Of a stretch of DNA of 64,000 nucleotides, positions 1 through 10,927 are shown piece after piece (positions within the stretch are counted from its first letter, which is position 1; every line of letters begins with the position of its first letter). The translations under genes and the position numbers were made by a program. Below the pieces are notes generated by a model. The model searched no databases. It was not told the DNA's origin and saw nothing but the letters and a program-made list of their open reading frames with translations. Source of the DNA: Tupaia tana (lineage: Eukaryota > Chordata > Mammalia > Scandentia > Tupaiidae); the NCBI GenBank assembly GCA_026018925.1, contig JAKSZU010000005.1, positions 86,011,386 to 86,075,385 of the forward strand, read 5' to 3'.

Positions 1-505
1 CATCTAACCCCAGTCATATGGCTAAGATAAAAAAATAAAGAATGATAAGTGCTGGCTAGGCTATGGTGAACAGGGAACTCTCCTACACTGTTGGTTGGAA
101 TGTATATTAGTACAACCACTGTGGAGAAAAATATGGAGTTTCTTCAAATATCTACACATAAAACTACCATATCATCCAGCAATTCTACTCCTGGGTATCT
201 ACTCAAAGGATAGGAATACAGTCCATCAGAAAAACACTTACACACCCATGTTTATTGTGGCAATATTCACAATTGCTAAAAATATGGAGAGCAACTGGGG
301 ATACTAGAGATAGTGTGGGAGGAGGGTGGGAAATAAGGGAGAGTGGGAAGGAGGAAATAAAGGGGAACAAGCAAACTATTTAATGGACACAAAAGTATAA
401 AATAATCTGTTAATGATAATGTATACAGTAATAACTTTGAGTAGACTAATATAAAGTGAACTCATGCTAGAAAAATTTATTTTGTGTGCTGTAAAGGTAT
501 ATAGT
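1..505 (+). mobile_element. L1 LINE 3' end, cut by the window start
   Basis: Matches the L1 3' region by its characteristic order: a stretch like 'gctggtgaggctgtggtg', 'acactgttggtgggaatgta', then 'ccatgtttattg'. It shares its layout with the L1 copy at 15.4-16.3 kb. After about position 300 it runs into a purine-rich 3' UTR. The open frame over 95-307 is decayed L1 sequence, not a gene. The copy is diverged, so inactive. The 3' boundary is approximate because a SINE follows. Confidence 0.8.
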
Positions 506-512
506 CATTGCC

Positions 513-514
513 AT

Positions 515-553
<39 letters not shown>

Positions 554-803
554 GAGATTTTTGCCACAGGATGCATGCACTTGCTGGAAAGACAGAGAGA
601 GACAGAGAGACAGAAAGTGAGAAATCATCCTCCAGGAGAGGATGGCCACACTGCAATCCTTTCTCTTCCAATCTTCTCTCAGGATTTTGGGAATGCACAC
701 ACATGTGCCCAGCGTGAGATTTAAGTTCCCAGGTCTGAGACTCAAACCATGATTGACTACGTGGAAGTCCAGTAACATAACCATTACTCCATCTGCTGAC
801 CCT
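513..803 (-). mobile_element. Type A SINE, minus strand
   Basis: Reads in reverse: a (TTTA)n tail at 513-552, then TTTTTGCCACAGG (the reversed 3' end), the GA-rich tract, body and tRNA-like head ending at GCTGACCC. Moderately diverged. The antisense open frames here are SINE translations. Confidence 0.85.
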
Positions 804-1239
804 GTGACTGAATGTTAAAAAAGAAAAGAGGAGGAAAATAAAAGAAAGAAAACAGTAAAACTTAATAGAAATAGTTTCATCATTTAATGGGAGATGAGAA
901 ATTAAGACAAACAATATAAAAACTTTTGATTGATAGAAGAAAGTGAGAACAGAAAACATAAAATGTAAGTTATATTCTTACTTATAAAGAACATTTTCTT
1001 AGTGAAATATTATCAAAGCTCTCCCTGCAATATTGCTATTCTTTCAATGTATTTTAGGATTAATGATCAATATACTATGGGTAATATCTTTTATTTCATG
1101 AATTCCACAATGGTCTTATCTACAAAGGATTTATTCGGATTACTTACATATAGAAGAATTAAAAATATAAAGGCAATAATTCTGATGAATCAATCTTATT
1201 AAACATTTTTTTTGAAAATGCCCTGATATACTTGTATTA
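804..1239. other. Unassigned AT-rich DNA
   Basis: AT-rich sequence with no repeat or gene that I recognise. The short open frame at 1002-1202 has a composition typical of chance frames in AT-rich DNA. Confidence 0.5.
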
Positions 1240-1525
1240 AGACTAAAGGTTATAGAAACACAGTACATAGGTGTAAATACCAGATATAGTGTGTGTGAAA
1301 GAGGAGGGTCTGAGGAAGGACATTTAGAAGAAAAATAGGGAGACAAAACATTAGTGGGACAAAGAAATGTAGTATTATCTGTTGAAGAAAATTTATGGTT
1401 TTATCAATTGTAATAGGGAGAAATGTTCACTTGTTGAAATATCCATTTTGTAAGCCAAATAATGTGATTGAATGTATAAAAGAAAATGAAATAAAAAAAA
1501 GAAAAAATAAAATAAATAAATGATA
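1240..1525 (+). mobile_element. L1 3' UTR fragment (lineage-type L1 tail)
   Basis: Strong similarity by eye to the L1 tails at 22.88-23.04 kb (minus), 25.93-26.34 kb (minus) and 60.93-61.16 kb (plus). Shared parts are the 'aaataccagatatagtgtg' region, 'gggacaaagaaatg', 'tatctgttgaag' and a terminal 'gtataaaagaaaatgaa' followed by an A-rich tail. It is 5'-truncated with no ORF2. Confidence 0.75.
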
Positions 1526-1697
1526 AAATCATGACTTTTCAAAATCAAAAAGAAAAAAGACAACTAAAATGTTATTTTGAATGATGTTCTATCAAGTGAA
1601 TTCAAGACAGAGTCCTCAATTCAGGAGCAAGATGAATATACCATTATTTGTTATTCTTCAGATTTTTTACTTAATATAATAAAAAAATAAAAATATT

Positions 1698-1939
1698 GGA
1701 GACAGTATATGGCATAGCAGTTATGTTGGTGGATCCCCACATAGTTAATTGCAGTTTGAGTCCCAAACCTAGTGGCTTGAAAATCACACCAGGCACCTAT
1801 GCATGCATGCCCAAGACCCTGAAAGGAGAATGGACAAGAGATTTGGTATGACCATACCCTGTAGGGGGTGATTTCTCACTTTTCTTCTCACTGTCTCTAT
1901 CTACCTCTCTGGTGAGCACACATACCCTAAGGCAAAAAA

Positions 1940-1978
<39 letters not shown>

Positions 1979-1979
1979 A
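1698..1979 (+). mobile_element. Type A SINE, older copy, with 12-bp TSD
   Basis: The head is diverged (GGAGACAGTATATGGCATAG) and the tail is an (AAAT)n run at about 1938-1979. It is flanked by a perfect 12-bp duplication AATAAAAATATT at 1686-1697 and 1980-1991. CpGs are mostly lost, so it is older than the copy at 2055. Confidence 0.85.
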
Positions 1980-2054
1980 AATAAAAATATTAAAATGAGG
2001 CAGATATTTTTATATATTACTACTATAAGCTGAAAAATTATAAGAAAATAAGTA

Positions 2055-2325
2055 GGAACCAGCAGTTAGCGTAATGGCTATGTCGCTGGATTCTCACGTA
2101 GTCGACTGCGGTTCGCGTCCCAGACCTGGTGACTTAAAACTCATGCCGGGCGCGTGTGCGTGCGAGCCCAAGATCCCGAGAGGAGAATGGAGGAGAAGGG
2201 ATTGCGGCATGGCCATCCCCCTGGGGGCTGATTTCTCGCTTTCTGTCTCTATGTCTCTCTCTGTCTGTCTGGCGAGCGTACGCGCCCTATAGCAAAAATC
2301 TCTCAAAAAAAAAAAACATAAAAAA
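2055..2325 (+). mobile_element. Young full-length type A SINE
   Basis: Near-consensus copy starting GGAACCAGCAGTTAGCG with many intact CpGs. A perfect 13-bp TSD AAGAAAATAAGTA lies at 2042-2054 and 2326-2338. It carries the 'ttaaaactc' and 'tctctatgtctc' diagnostic positions of subfamily a. The long frames on both strands are SINE sequence. Confidence 0.95.
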
Positions 2326-2338
2326 AAGAAAATAAGTA

Positions 2339-2716
2339 TATATAACAACTTAGAAAATAAATGGAGGTTATAAATTGGTACAAATCTTATGCAGGGTCAT
2401 TTACCCTTTGCTACCAAAATTTAAAAAGGACATAACTTTACACTCAATAGTTCCAATATTAAAAGTATATATCTATTTTAATGTTTGTATTATTTATTTA
2501 GAAATCTATAAAATTAATCTAGATGTGAAATAATAAGAAGCATGTCTAAGTATAAAAATGTAATGTATTTATGAAATATAAGACACAGAATCAAAAATAG
2601 TTTTTCTCTGTTTTAATATAAATAATGAGGGGAAATTAACCTAGTTTTTACTTTTTTTTTTTTTTTTTCCTGAGAACTAGCAATGAGGACTGGCTTATGA
2701 CATAACATGACATATA
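2339..2716. other. Unassigned AT-rich DNA with a poly-T run
   Basis: AT-rich, with a T-run at about 2650-2668. No gene or repeat family recognised. Confidence 0.5.
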
Positions 2717-2785
2717 TTGGGTTATTGGAAATAATGACACATTTTTGCATAGAAAAAATTCACCATGACTTTTCTGATAACCCAA
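2717..2785. mobile_element. Mariner-like miniature element (MITE), 69 bp
   Basis: A palindromic element. The left end is TTGGGTTATTGGAAA and the right end TTTTCTGATAACCCAA, nearly perfect inverted repeats. TA precedes the left end (2715-2716); the matching right dinucleotide reads CA. It shares its ends and inner arms (ATGACACATTTTT / CACCATGACTTTT) with the copies at 43.9 kb and 49.1 kb. It has no coding capacity. Ends of this kind and a TA target suggest the Tc1/mariner superfamily. Confidence 0.8.
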
Positions 2786-2968
2786 CATATGGTAGGACTT
2801 ATTTTTCAAGAATTATGATGAGTGAGTATGCAACGGTCAGAATACATCTAGTTGCAGGTATTCAGGGCACAATCAAATAAAAATATACTAAAAATTGAAA
2901 ACAAGATAATAAACCATTAATGTGTTTCAAGATAGATGTTAGCATGAAGATTTATTCTAAGAATATGA

Positions 2969-3193
2969 ATTTTGGTGCAGTCTCTGAGGCACATTCTGGA
3001 CTGTGGATCTGGAAGTCATGTGTAAGCTGTGGTTTGAGTCCCCAGTGTATCCCACCTGAAAACGTATCAGGCCTGTACATGTGCCCAAGATCCTGGTGGG
3101 CTGGAAGACTAGAGGAAGGGGACCTCAGTGTGACCGAGTCCTACAGAGAAGGTGCCTCTCTCTCCTGTGCATGTACATGTGCTCCATTATGAA
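2969..3193 (+). mobile_element. Diverged SINE-like element
   Basis: Has a B-box-like GGTTTGAGTCCCC and a 'catgtgcccaagatcctg' segment as in the type A body, but the head and 3' end are poorly matched. Probably an old relative of type A that predates the young copies. The open frame 2920-3192 overlaps it and is not a gene. Confidence 0.5.
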
Positions 3194-3212
3194 TACAAAC
3201 AAGTAAAACGCA

Positions 3213-3480
3213 GGTTAGCTGGTGGCACAGTGGTTAAAGTGGCTGGATTCCATGTGGTCAACTGTGCAATTCGAGTCTGGGACCACCAGTTTGAGAAACA
3301 TGATGGGCACTGGTGCATGTGTGCTAAAATAATGAGGAGAATGTAGGGTAGGGGATTGCAGGGTGGCCATCCTGCTGCAGGCTGTTTTCTTACTGTCTCT
3401 CTCTTTTCTAGTGAGCGCAATCACCAAATTGCAAAACTAAAAACAAACAAACAAAAAAGCAAAAACAAAAAAAAAAAACA
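3213..3480 (+). mobile_element. Type A SINE, diverged
   Basis: The head reads GGTTAGCTGGTGGCACAGTG. The body and 3' end are recognisable and the tail is an A/C-rich (CAAA)n run. Low CpG indicates an older copy. Confidence 0.8.
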
Positions 3481-3673
3481 AATGTAGATTTGCTCAGCCT
3501 TATATGGATGATGGCCGAACCCATCATTGAACGAAGGCACCAATCTGCATAGCTTTGCAATTTCATGTGTAATGATGAAAAGTCAAGGTATAGGAGTGGA
3601 GGAGTCATTTTATTTTCATGTATGTAATATGGTTCATTATTTTTCTGCTTTTTTTTTAATAACAGCTACACTG

Positions 3674-3933
3674 TTTTTTTCCAGAGGTTTTTGCGTTAGG
3701 GTGCATACACTCACCAAAGAGAGAGAGAGAGAGAGAGAGAGATATTGGGGGGGGGGAGTGAGAAATCACTCTTCAGGGGGATATGGCCATGCCACAATCC
3801 CTTCTCCGGGATCTTGGGCATGCATGCATGCACATACACCTAGTGTAATTTTCCAGCCACCAGGTCTGGGCCTCAAACTGTAGTCAGTCATATGGGAGTC
3901 CAGTGATTTAACTGCTATACCATCTGTTGGCCC
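3674..3933 (-). mobile_element. Type A SINE, minus strand
   Basis: Reverse copy with a (GA)n expansion at about 3719-3741 inside the CT-tract region and a G-run next to it. The head ends at CTGTTGGCCC. The overlapping open frame 3527-3883 is not coding. Confidence 0.85.
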
Positions 3934-4178
3934 TGAGAAGTCAAATATTTATGTGGTAATTTATAGCTATATCTTAATAGCACCTGAATGTTTAGAACAA
4001 TCTTTATTTATATATACAACATTTAATTTACCAAACTAGGGTGGTAATTTTTCATTGTGTTAGTATATCTTCTGCCTAAATGAAAACTCACCCCAACCCC
4101 CACACACATACACCAAATTGCTATTTTTATATTGGAGATGACTAGTATTTCATTATTGGTACAACAATGTCTTTTTTA

Positions 4179-4430
4179 GTTTGTTTAAGAGAGATTTTTG
4201 CTATAAATCACGTGTACTCACCAAAGAGACAGAGAAACAGAAAGTAAGAAGTCATTCCCCAGGGTATGACCATCCCACAATCCCTTTTCCTCCATTCACC
4301 CCTCAGGATTTGGGGCATGCACACACATTTGCCCAGAGTGAGTTTTAAGCCACTGGGTCTGGGATTCTAACTGCAGATGACCATACCGGAGTTCAGCAAT
4401 GTAACAATTGCACCATCTGCTGGTCTCAAG
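4179..4430 (-). mobile_element. Type A SINE, minus strand, with 14-bp TSD
   Basis: Flanked by perfect 14-bp copies of CAATGTCTTTTTTA at 4165-4178 and 4431-4444. The body is moderately diverged. Confidence 0.9.
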
Positions 4431-4444
4431 CAATGTCTTTTTTA

Positions 4445-4994
4445 ACAGTACAACAGTATGGTATTTCAGAATGAAAATCATTTGTGGTTTAAAACTCTGT
4501 CTTGTGTCAACAAAGCAGAATGACACGCTCTTACATTCCATCAAAGGCTGAGTCTAACAGTAGTAGACATATCATAAAATATTCTCTTTGTCCATGCTAT
4601 ACTTCTATGTTGAAAGAAAATATTCCACTTCTAAAACTCATAATAGCATTTAAAAGCATGTGGTGAATTTGGATATTGCTGAGCAGATAGTATTTCCCTG
4701 TCCTTCAAAGAATCTTATAGGTCAAGAACAATTCAAATGTCAGGGACCAGAGTGATAATTTAGTTAGGCAGAAAATGTAGTACTAGTTGAATCTGGGGCA
4801 CTTTTCTATCAGAAAAGTTAAACCCCACCTGGAGATGGTAAAATCAATTTAATTTGCATGAGAGAGGGAATGAGAAACATAAAGGAGTGGAGGAGAAAGA
4901 AAAAGGAGAGTAAGAAAAAGAAAGAAAAATAGAAACTTATATAACAGACATATATGCAAGCCTAAAATGGTCAGGGGAAACTTTGAAGGTAGTA
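4445..4994. other. Unassigned region with purine-rich stretch
   Basis: Low-GC sequence containing a strongly purine-biased stretch at about 4860-4930 (GAGA and AAAGA runs). I cannot assign it to a repeat family. It could be the remains of an old SINE or simple repeat. Confidence 0.4.
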
Positions 4995-4999
4995 ATATC

Positions 5000-5368
5000 T
5001 GTTGCAGGGGATCTCTTCTCTAGAGGATAGGTCAAACCCAGATCTCCAGAGTTGAAAAAAGACAGGAGTCACCACTGGGACTGACATCATGCTGTTTATT
5101 CAGCTGAGTTTAGGATGTGCTTGCAGAGTTCCTCTTACCAGGCACACTTTCCTCTTAAAGGATGTGCAGAAAACAGTGGCTCATTGCTAAAGACAAAATC
5201 GTCGCACACACACATGTGTGTTACATGCAATGTTGTAAAAAACAAAGGCATGTTTATGTAACAGGTGCACAGGTGCACATTAGCTAATGACATAAGTTAT
5301 TTATCCTGTGGCCTGCAGCTGGATAAGACACAGAATGAAGGAACCAGATGGACTCCATTTTCCCCACA
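5000..5368 (-). mobile_element. Solo LTR of an endogenous retrovirus, about 369 bp
   Basis: Bounded by TG at 5000 and CA at 5367-5368, with a 5-bp direct repeat ATATC at 4995-4999 and 5369-5373. On the minus strand it opens TGTGGGGAAAATGGAGTCC, a common LTR opening, and contains an AATAAA signal near the other end. No internal retroviral sequence is adjacent, so it is a solo LTR fossil. The family is not identified. A 5-bp duplication fits ERVL or some ERV1. Confidence 0.65.
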
Positions 5369-5541
5369 ATATCTAATCTCTGATCTAGTAAATTAATAAC
5401 ATTAAGTTAAATGAATCCTGTAAGTAATGAAGAAAAGGGAAACAGTACAGCTATAGCCTATGGTCAGAAGATCATGACACTCTGAAAAACTGAAAGAAGT
5501 TTAGAATAACTGGAACTTAATGTTTGAAATATGGGGCAGTG

Positions 5542-5865
5542 GGGCCAGCAGGTGGTGTAGTAGTTAAGGCACTGGACTCCCACATAGCGAACCTGGCTCA
5601 AGTTGTATGCCTGATGGCTTGAAAATCATGCTGGGGTTAGAGGAGAATGGAGGAGAAGAGACTATGGCATGGTCGTCAATTTTATTTGACAGAGAGAGAG
5701 AATTACATAGAGAAAGCGGGGATGAAAAAGAAAAAAAGAGAATGGAGGATAATCGACTATGGTGTGGTCATCCTCTTACAGGGGATGATTTCTCACTTTC
5801 TCTTTCTCTCTGTCTGTCTGTCTCTTCTTTGGTAAGTCCATGTGAAAAAAAATAGAAAGAGAGAA
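5542..5865 (+). mobile_element. Type A SINE with internal duplication and insert
   Basis: The head GGGCCAGCAGGTGGTGTAG and the 3' end are flanked by a near-perfect 16-bp TSD (about 5526-5541 and 5866-5881). The body segment with 'gagaatggagga' and 'ctatgg' appears twice (about 5642-5680 and 5739-5778). Between the copies lie about 58 bp resembling the reversed 3' end of a type B SINE. This suggests a rearranged template or a later insertion with repair. Confidence 0.8.
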
Positions 5866-6051
5866 AGAAATATGGAGCAGTACTAGGGAAGGCAAGGTAC
5901 AGGGCAGACAGCACTTAGAATAGGTTTACATAGAACTCTTAAACCCTGGGAAAGGCATTTAGACTCAGTGCCTCTACCCTGAAGTAAACTAATTAGTATT
6001 CCAGAAGAAGGAGTACAGTATTAATTTGCATGTTACAAAAATTATTATGGT

Positions 6052-6282
6052 AATGACACTAGAAAATGGCTTAGCAGTTATGTCACTGGACTTCCACATG
6101 GCTGATCACAGATCAAATACCAGACCTGGTGGCTTGAAACTCATGCCAGGTGCATGTGTGTGTGTGCCCAAGATCCTGGGAGGAGAATGACAGAGAAAGG
6201 ACTGCAACGTCGCCATCCCCTTTTGGGGGGGGGGGGGTGGTTTCTCATTTTCCCTCTCAGTCTCAAAGGTAAAAACCTCTAG
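6052..6282 (+). mobile_element. Type A SINE with 5' divergence and TSD
   Basis: Flanked by AAAATTATTATGGT at about 6037-6050 and 6283-6296. The head start is degraded, but the box B region and body are clear. It contains a 13-G run at about 6225-6237, where the conserved CCCCC/GGGGG hairpin of the family normally sits. Confidence 0.85.
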
Positions 6283-6459
6283 AAAATTATTATGGTGACT
6301 TGATAAATAAATAATAATTCGATGGAGTCTATAAGCAAGTTACATCATCAGTCACATGGACAAGTGCACAGGGGAAGAGGGCCATCACAAAAGCTCAGAT
6401 CGTAGCTAGAACTAGAGTAACAGCAATGAGGAAGGAGAAAAAAAATGATTTTGAGAATA

Positions 6460-6990
6460 TATTTTGGTCCAGTGGTTGATTTTGACCCAGCAGCCTTAAC
6501 ATTCCTCTAAGGCCTGTGAAACTTTAGGCAGATTTCTGACTATATGCACTTTGACCTCCCGTTTCTTAGAACATTCACTTGAGATACTTGTCATTGTAAA
6601 TTCTTTTGAAATGCACACTAATCTCCTTGAAAGACTCTTGATTTAGGACCCAGAGTCTTTCTCAAGGACTTGAGAAATGGCACCCCAAACTGTCAACTTC
6701 TGTAGGACATTAGGGCCTAACTTCTATGAACTCCAATCAGCAAACACAGAAGGCCTAATCATAAGAAAAAAAATATGAATAAAAACTCAGTTACGCTCAA
6801 TGTAGTCAACATATCCCTTTGATCAATCTATACCTAAAGTCCTCCAGTACATTTTTATAGCTCAACCCAGAATTTAAAATCCTCCTGGACTTTTGTTTCA
6901 GGAGAGATGAGTTTAATTTCTCTCACTTTATTGCAATAGTGTTGTATAAAGTCTTCCCTCCCTGTTTAACTCTGTCAGGTGCAATTTTTC
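6460..6990 (+). mobile_element. LTR-like fossil, class I type
   Basis: Aligns by eye along most of its length with 43.96-44.44 kb. Shared parts include 'tgaactttaggcag', 'caatcagcaaac', 'cttttgtttcag', 'tctctc', 'attgcaatag' and an AATAAAG-like poly-A area. It ends in a 'ctttgaca' motif. Two unlinked homologous copies show it is a repeat, and the layout is that of an old LTR. Boundaries and family name are uncertain. Confidence 0.5.
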
Positions 6991-6994
6991 TTTG

Positions 6995-7605
6995 ACAGAT
7001 AAATGGTCAGGTGATAAGGATAATCTCTAGGTTCCTGATTTTTACCTCTGGGAAAATGGCAGTTTATTCATTGCAATTGGAAGGAAATAAATTACAGAAG
7101 CACACAAGGAGTGACAAAGTGCTTGTGGGAGAAAAACTAAATCAAAACCAAACCAGCTAAAAGATAGGAAGGTGGAATTTATAAGATAACCCTTTCCCAA
7201 TTGGAAATAACAACTCCTGTCCCTTTGCTTTAGAGAAATAAAGCTAAATGATAATAATAATACCACGTAACAAATCATATATTTCCTATTTCAAGATCAG
7301 TTCTTTAAAACATATTGAAAGTGTTTCCTTGGAATGAAAGTTAGACATGCTTGTATTTTTTCATGAATTTCAGTAAACACATAATAGCAATATGCTGTCA
7401 ACAACAATATTCATCACATTTTGACACTTTTAATTTACTTGACCTTGAACACTATGAAGCATTATATATATTTTTCAGGGCTTTAGGCCATGATTTCTTG
7501 AGTTATCAAATTCTTTATCTGGACGGGAATGAGCATAGAAAGTAACTTATATTTTAAAACATTAGAATGTGTAAAAAAATAAAAGTCTAATTACCTGAAC
7601 ATTGC
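6995..7605. other. Unassigned DNA downstream of the LTR-like block
   Basis: Begins with a short stretch that also resembles sequence following the second LTR-like block near 44.45 kb, so the first 60 bp may still be element. The remainder is AT-rich with no recognised gene. Confidence 0.4.
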
Positions 7606-7867
7606 TGATGCCAGCAGGTGACGTAGAAGTTAAGGCAATGCAGCTGGTTCCCATATGGCTAACTGCATGGTTTGGGTCCTGGACAGAGTGGGCCTGAAAA
7701 TCATGCCAGGGGAGTATGTGTGTGTAGCGCAAATTGCAAGACAAAAATGGAGGAGAAGGGATTGTTGCATGACCATCCCCCCTTGGAACTAATTTCTCTT
7801 TCTCTGTCTTTCTCTCTCGCAAGCAACATATACTACAGAAAAAACTACACAAACAAAACAAAGCAAA
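7606..7867 (+). mobile_element. Type A SINE, diverged
   Basis: Head GATGCCAGCAGGTGACGTAG. The body is recognisable and the tail is (ACAAA)n-like. Older copy. Confidence 0.8.
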
Positions 7868-8023
7868 AAATACATTGCTTACTATTCTGGTACTTACACT
7901 ATGCTTGAAAATACATTTGGTTTGGGCTTTCTTAGATAGTTTGAAGAATATAAAACAATTTCCAAAAGTAAATGTTAAGAAAATATCATATCTATATGCA
8001 TGTTATGTATTTAAAAAAACATT

Positions 8024-8262
8024 CTGGGTTTAACAATAGTGTAGTCACAGAATTCACACCTCCACCAGGCAGCCTACATGGGAAGTTCCCATTTCAAGTT
8101 GGGACACTTCCTTGAGTGCACCAGGCCCACACTAGCCTATTCTGAAGGCTGCAAACACCTGTGTGAAGACCCTTTTGTGGGAGTTACTCTCTTTCTCTCC
8201 GTCTCTCTCTATCTCAGTCTCTCTTACTCATGGAAGAAATAAATAAACTTTATAAACAAAAG
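8024..8262 (+). mobile_element. Type D SINE (older family)
   Basis: Ends with a CT-rich tract, then CTCATGGAAGAAATAAATAA. The reversed copies at 17.45, 35.18 and 40.13 kb share that 3' end and the 'gaccc...tgtg' region before it. The head is too diverged to assign a tRNA. Confidence 0.55.
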
Positions 8263-9200
8263 AATGTTTTTGAGGTCTTATGTAGACTTACTAATTTTGA
8301 AATGAGCGTATTTTTCTCAAACTCATATGAAGGTGGCATGGATTAAAGAAACGATATTTGTCAGTTTATTTTATTTGTTTTTGTTTGATTTTTGTTTTGA
8401 TGATCTTATAGGTCACAAATTAGAGAAAATCTCAACTGCAAAAATGTAGTCTACTGAAGATGCAGCTAAAAAAATAAATAACAATGTGGACAAGTATAAT
8501 TGAAATCTATGTATTCACAGAAAGATTTGGGCTTTCAATTAAAGCGTACCTACTCTAAAATAGCTTAAATAATAAGAACATTTATCGGATCACTCAAGAT
8601 GAAGTTCAGAAAGTATTCAGGACCTTAAGGTGATTATCAAAATTTGAAAATGTCATCAAGGGCAGATCACTTATTTCTGCAGTCACCAGAGATATTGAGA
8701 ACACGGCATTGTTTACTGTAATGATTTTAGGATGGTAGAGAGTAGGAATTGTGGCCAGTCATATTCCTTGTTATGATGAACATGAAATAGAACATCTGAT
8801 TTCCCATGAATCTCTTTAAAGAATATGAATGTTGTTCCTTTATTCCTCCCTCCGACCCATTCTCCCTTTTGCTGTTTTTTCTTTCTCTGTATCAACACAT
8901 TTTGTACAGTTTTGAACTTGGTGGGTAGATGAAATTGAATTTTAAACTCTATTATCATTTATGAGCATATATTTAAATATTTAAGCATATACATTTTTCC
9001 ATGGGACTAATAAACACCATATTTCTAAGACAACAGAGATATTATGGTGAAAAAGGGATGAATGAAGTTACTAATTTATATATATTTTATTTCCTATAGA
9101 AATGCAAAAACAATGTTATTATTAGCTCAAATAATTTTCCTTTTTATGTTGCAGAAATTTTTGACCAATAGGCTTCAACTGGGTATTGAAACTATAAGAC
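8263..9200. other. Unassigned unique-looking DNA
   Basis: About 0.9 kb with no repeat or gene that I can name. Open frames on both strands are short and low in complexity. Confidence 0.5.
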
Positions 9201-9201
9201 A

Positions 9202-9447
9202 GGGCCAGGAGGTGGCAGAGTGGTTAGGGTGGCTGAATACTACATGGCTGATTGCGTGGTTTGACTCCAGGACCTGGATTTAACAAACACTTTGGATGTG
9301 TGCATGTGAATCCCCAAAATCCCAAAAGAAAAGAAAAATGGACACAAAGGAAATGTAGAATGATCATTCCCCATGAGGCATGCTATCTCACTTTCTCCCT
9401 CTGTCTTTTTCTGGTGAGTGCATGTTCTCTCTAGCAAATTATTAAAA

Positions 9448-9490
<43 letters not shown>

Positions 9491-9492
9491 AG
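9202..9492 (+). mobile_element. Type A SINE with (AAAT)n tail
   Basis: Head GGGCCAGGAGGTGGCAGAG. The body is diverged and the tail is an (AAAT)n run at about 9445-9492. Confidence 0.8.
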
Positions 9493-9800
9493 GAAACAAA
9501 AGAAAGCAAGCTTATGATAGATTAAAAATAAATTCAGGGCACAGTGCCCCTACGAATGGGCTATAGGAGAATTGAGTGTTGCTGAATATCAACCACATCT
9601 CATATATATTGCCTTAGGTTTTTCTAGTCTTTGTTCTCTCCCAGCTCTGATTACTTGTTCTGTGCCAGACAATACAACAAAACATGTGCAAATGAGCAAT
9701 CTCACCACCAAGAGTTAAAGCCTGTCTCCTCCCAACTCTCTCAGACTTGGAAGTATCAAGACATAGGGAAACATTGCTGTTGGTATCTCCAGTGGCTTTT

Positions 9801-10066
9801 TTTTGGTGAGAGGTTTTTGCTACAGGGTGTGAGCACTTGCCAAAAGGACAGGGAGAGACAGAGAGACAGAAAGCGAGAAATCACCCCTTACCCAAGAGGG
9901 GATGGCCACACTGCCATTTCTTCTCCTCCACTCTCCTCTTGGGATCTTGGGCATGCATGCACGTGCACCTGGCATGAGTTTAAACCACCAGGTCCAGGAC
10001 TCAAACCACCACTGTTGACTACACGGGAGTCCAGCGACATAGCCATTATGCCAACTGCTGATCCCA
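9801..10066 (-). mobile_element. Type A SINE, minus strand, 18-bp TSD
   Basis: Perfect 18-bp duplication GTATCTCCAGTGGCTTTT at 9783-9800 and 10067-10084. The body is near consensus. The 151-residue frame at 9631-10086 mostly runs through this SINE. Confidence 0.95.
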
Positions 10067-10342
10067 GTATCTCCAGTGGCTTTTGAAAGTTTTGAATGAC
10101 CACTGGAACTACTGAGGAGTTAGTTTCCTTAGACAATTGCGGGATAGAATATAAGAGAAAGTTATGTAGATAATCTCCTGTCTGTTCTTTCGTTTAATAG
10201 ACTGTTTCTAGGTAACTAAAACAAATGTGTCCTTCATGCTGACTGACTTGGCTCTCTTTTAAAGCAGAGGACAATTCAGTGATGTGTCACCTTGTATTGA
10301 CTTCCCATTATTCTCTGTATTCTCTCTGGGTTTTCTTAAACT

Positions 10343-10529
10343 TTTTAAAAAATAATTATTTAATTTAATTTATTTATTTATTTTCATTTGACCAGAGAGG
10401 GACAGAGTGAGAGTGAGAGCAAGAGAGAGAGAGGAAAAGAGAGAAAGTAAGCTGCCAGGTCCAGGACTCAAACCGCAGTCAGCCATATGGAAGTCCAGTG
10501 ACCTTAACCACCATGCCACCTGCCATCCT
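10343..10529 (-). mobile_element. Type B SINE, minus strand
   Basis: Reverse of the short type: AT-rich tail, TTTGACCAGAGAGGGACAGA, GA-rich tract, then directly the head (GCTGCCAGGTCC..CCACCTGCC). No type A body is present. Confidence 0.85.
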
Positions 10530-10652
10530 AACTTCCTGTTATCATTGCTCTCTTTGTCCTGGCTTCGCATGTCCCAATAAAGCATTAGCTTTACTCCAAT
10601 TTATACTTTTTACCAAACTCTAGGTTAAAAATGCTGATAAAAAACGAGTTTA

Positions 10653-10915
10653 GGGAACTAGCAGTTAGCGTAATGGCTATGTCACTGGACTCCCATGTAG
10701 TCGACCACGGTTCGTGTCCTGGACCCGGTGGCTTAAAACTCACGCTAGGCACGTGTGCGTGCGTGCCCAAGATCCCGAGAGGAGAATGGAGGAGAAGGGA
10801 TTGCGGCGTGACCATCCCCCCTGGGGGGTGATTTCTCGCTTTCTGTCTCTATGTCTCTCTCTGTCTGTCTGGTGAGCGCATGCGCCCTATAGCAAAAATC
10901 TCTCCAAAAAAAAAA
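10653..10915 (+). mobile_element. Young type A SINE (subfamily a)
   Basis: Head GGGAACTAGCAGTTAGCG with intact CpGs. TSD AAAACGAGTTTA at 10641-10652 and AAAATGAGTTTA at about 10916-10927 (one change). Confidence 0.95.
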
Positions 10916-10927
10916 AAAATGAGTTTA

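Noticed and set aside
7042-7278. 78-codon antisense frame with a hydrophobic stretch
   Set aside because: AT-rich composition gives F, L and S runs by chance; adjacent to LTR-like DNA, with no recognisable domain.
9631-10086. 151-codon open frame, one of the longest in the window
   Set aside because: It runs through unassigned DNA into a minus-strand type A SINE and out through its TSD. The same SINE peptide pieces recur at many other sites.
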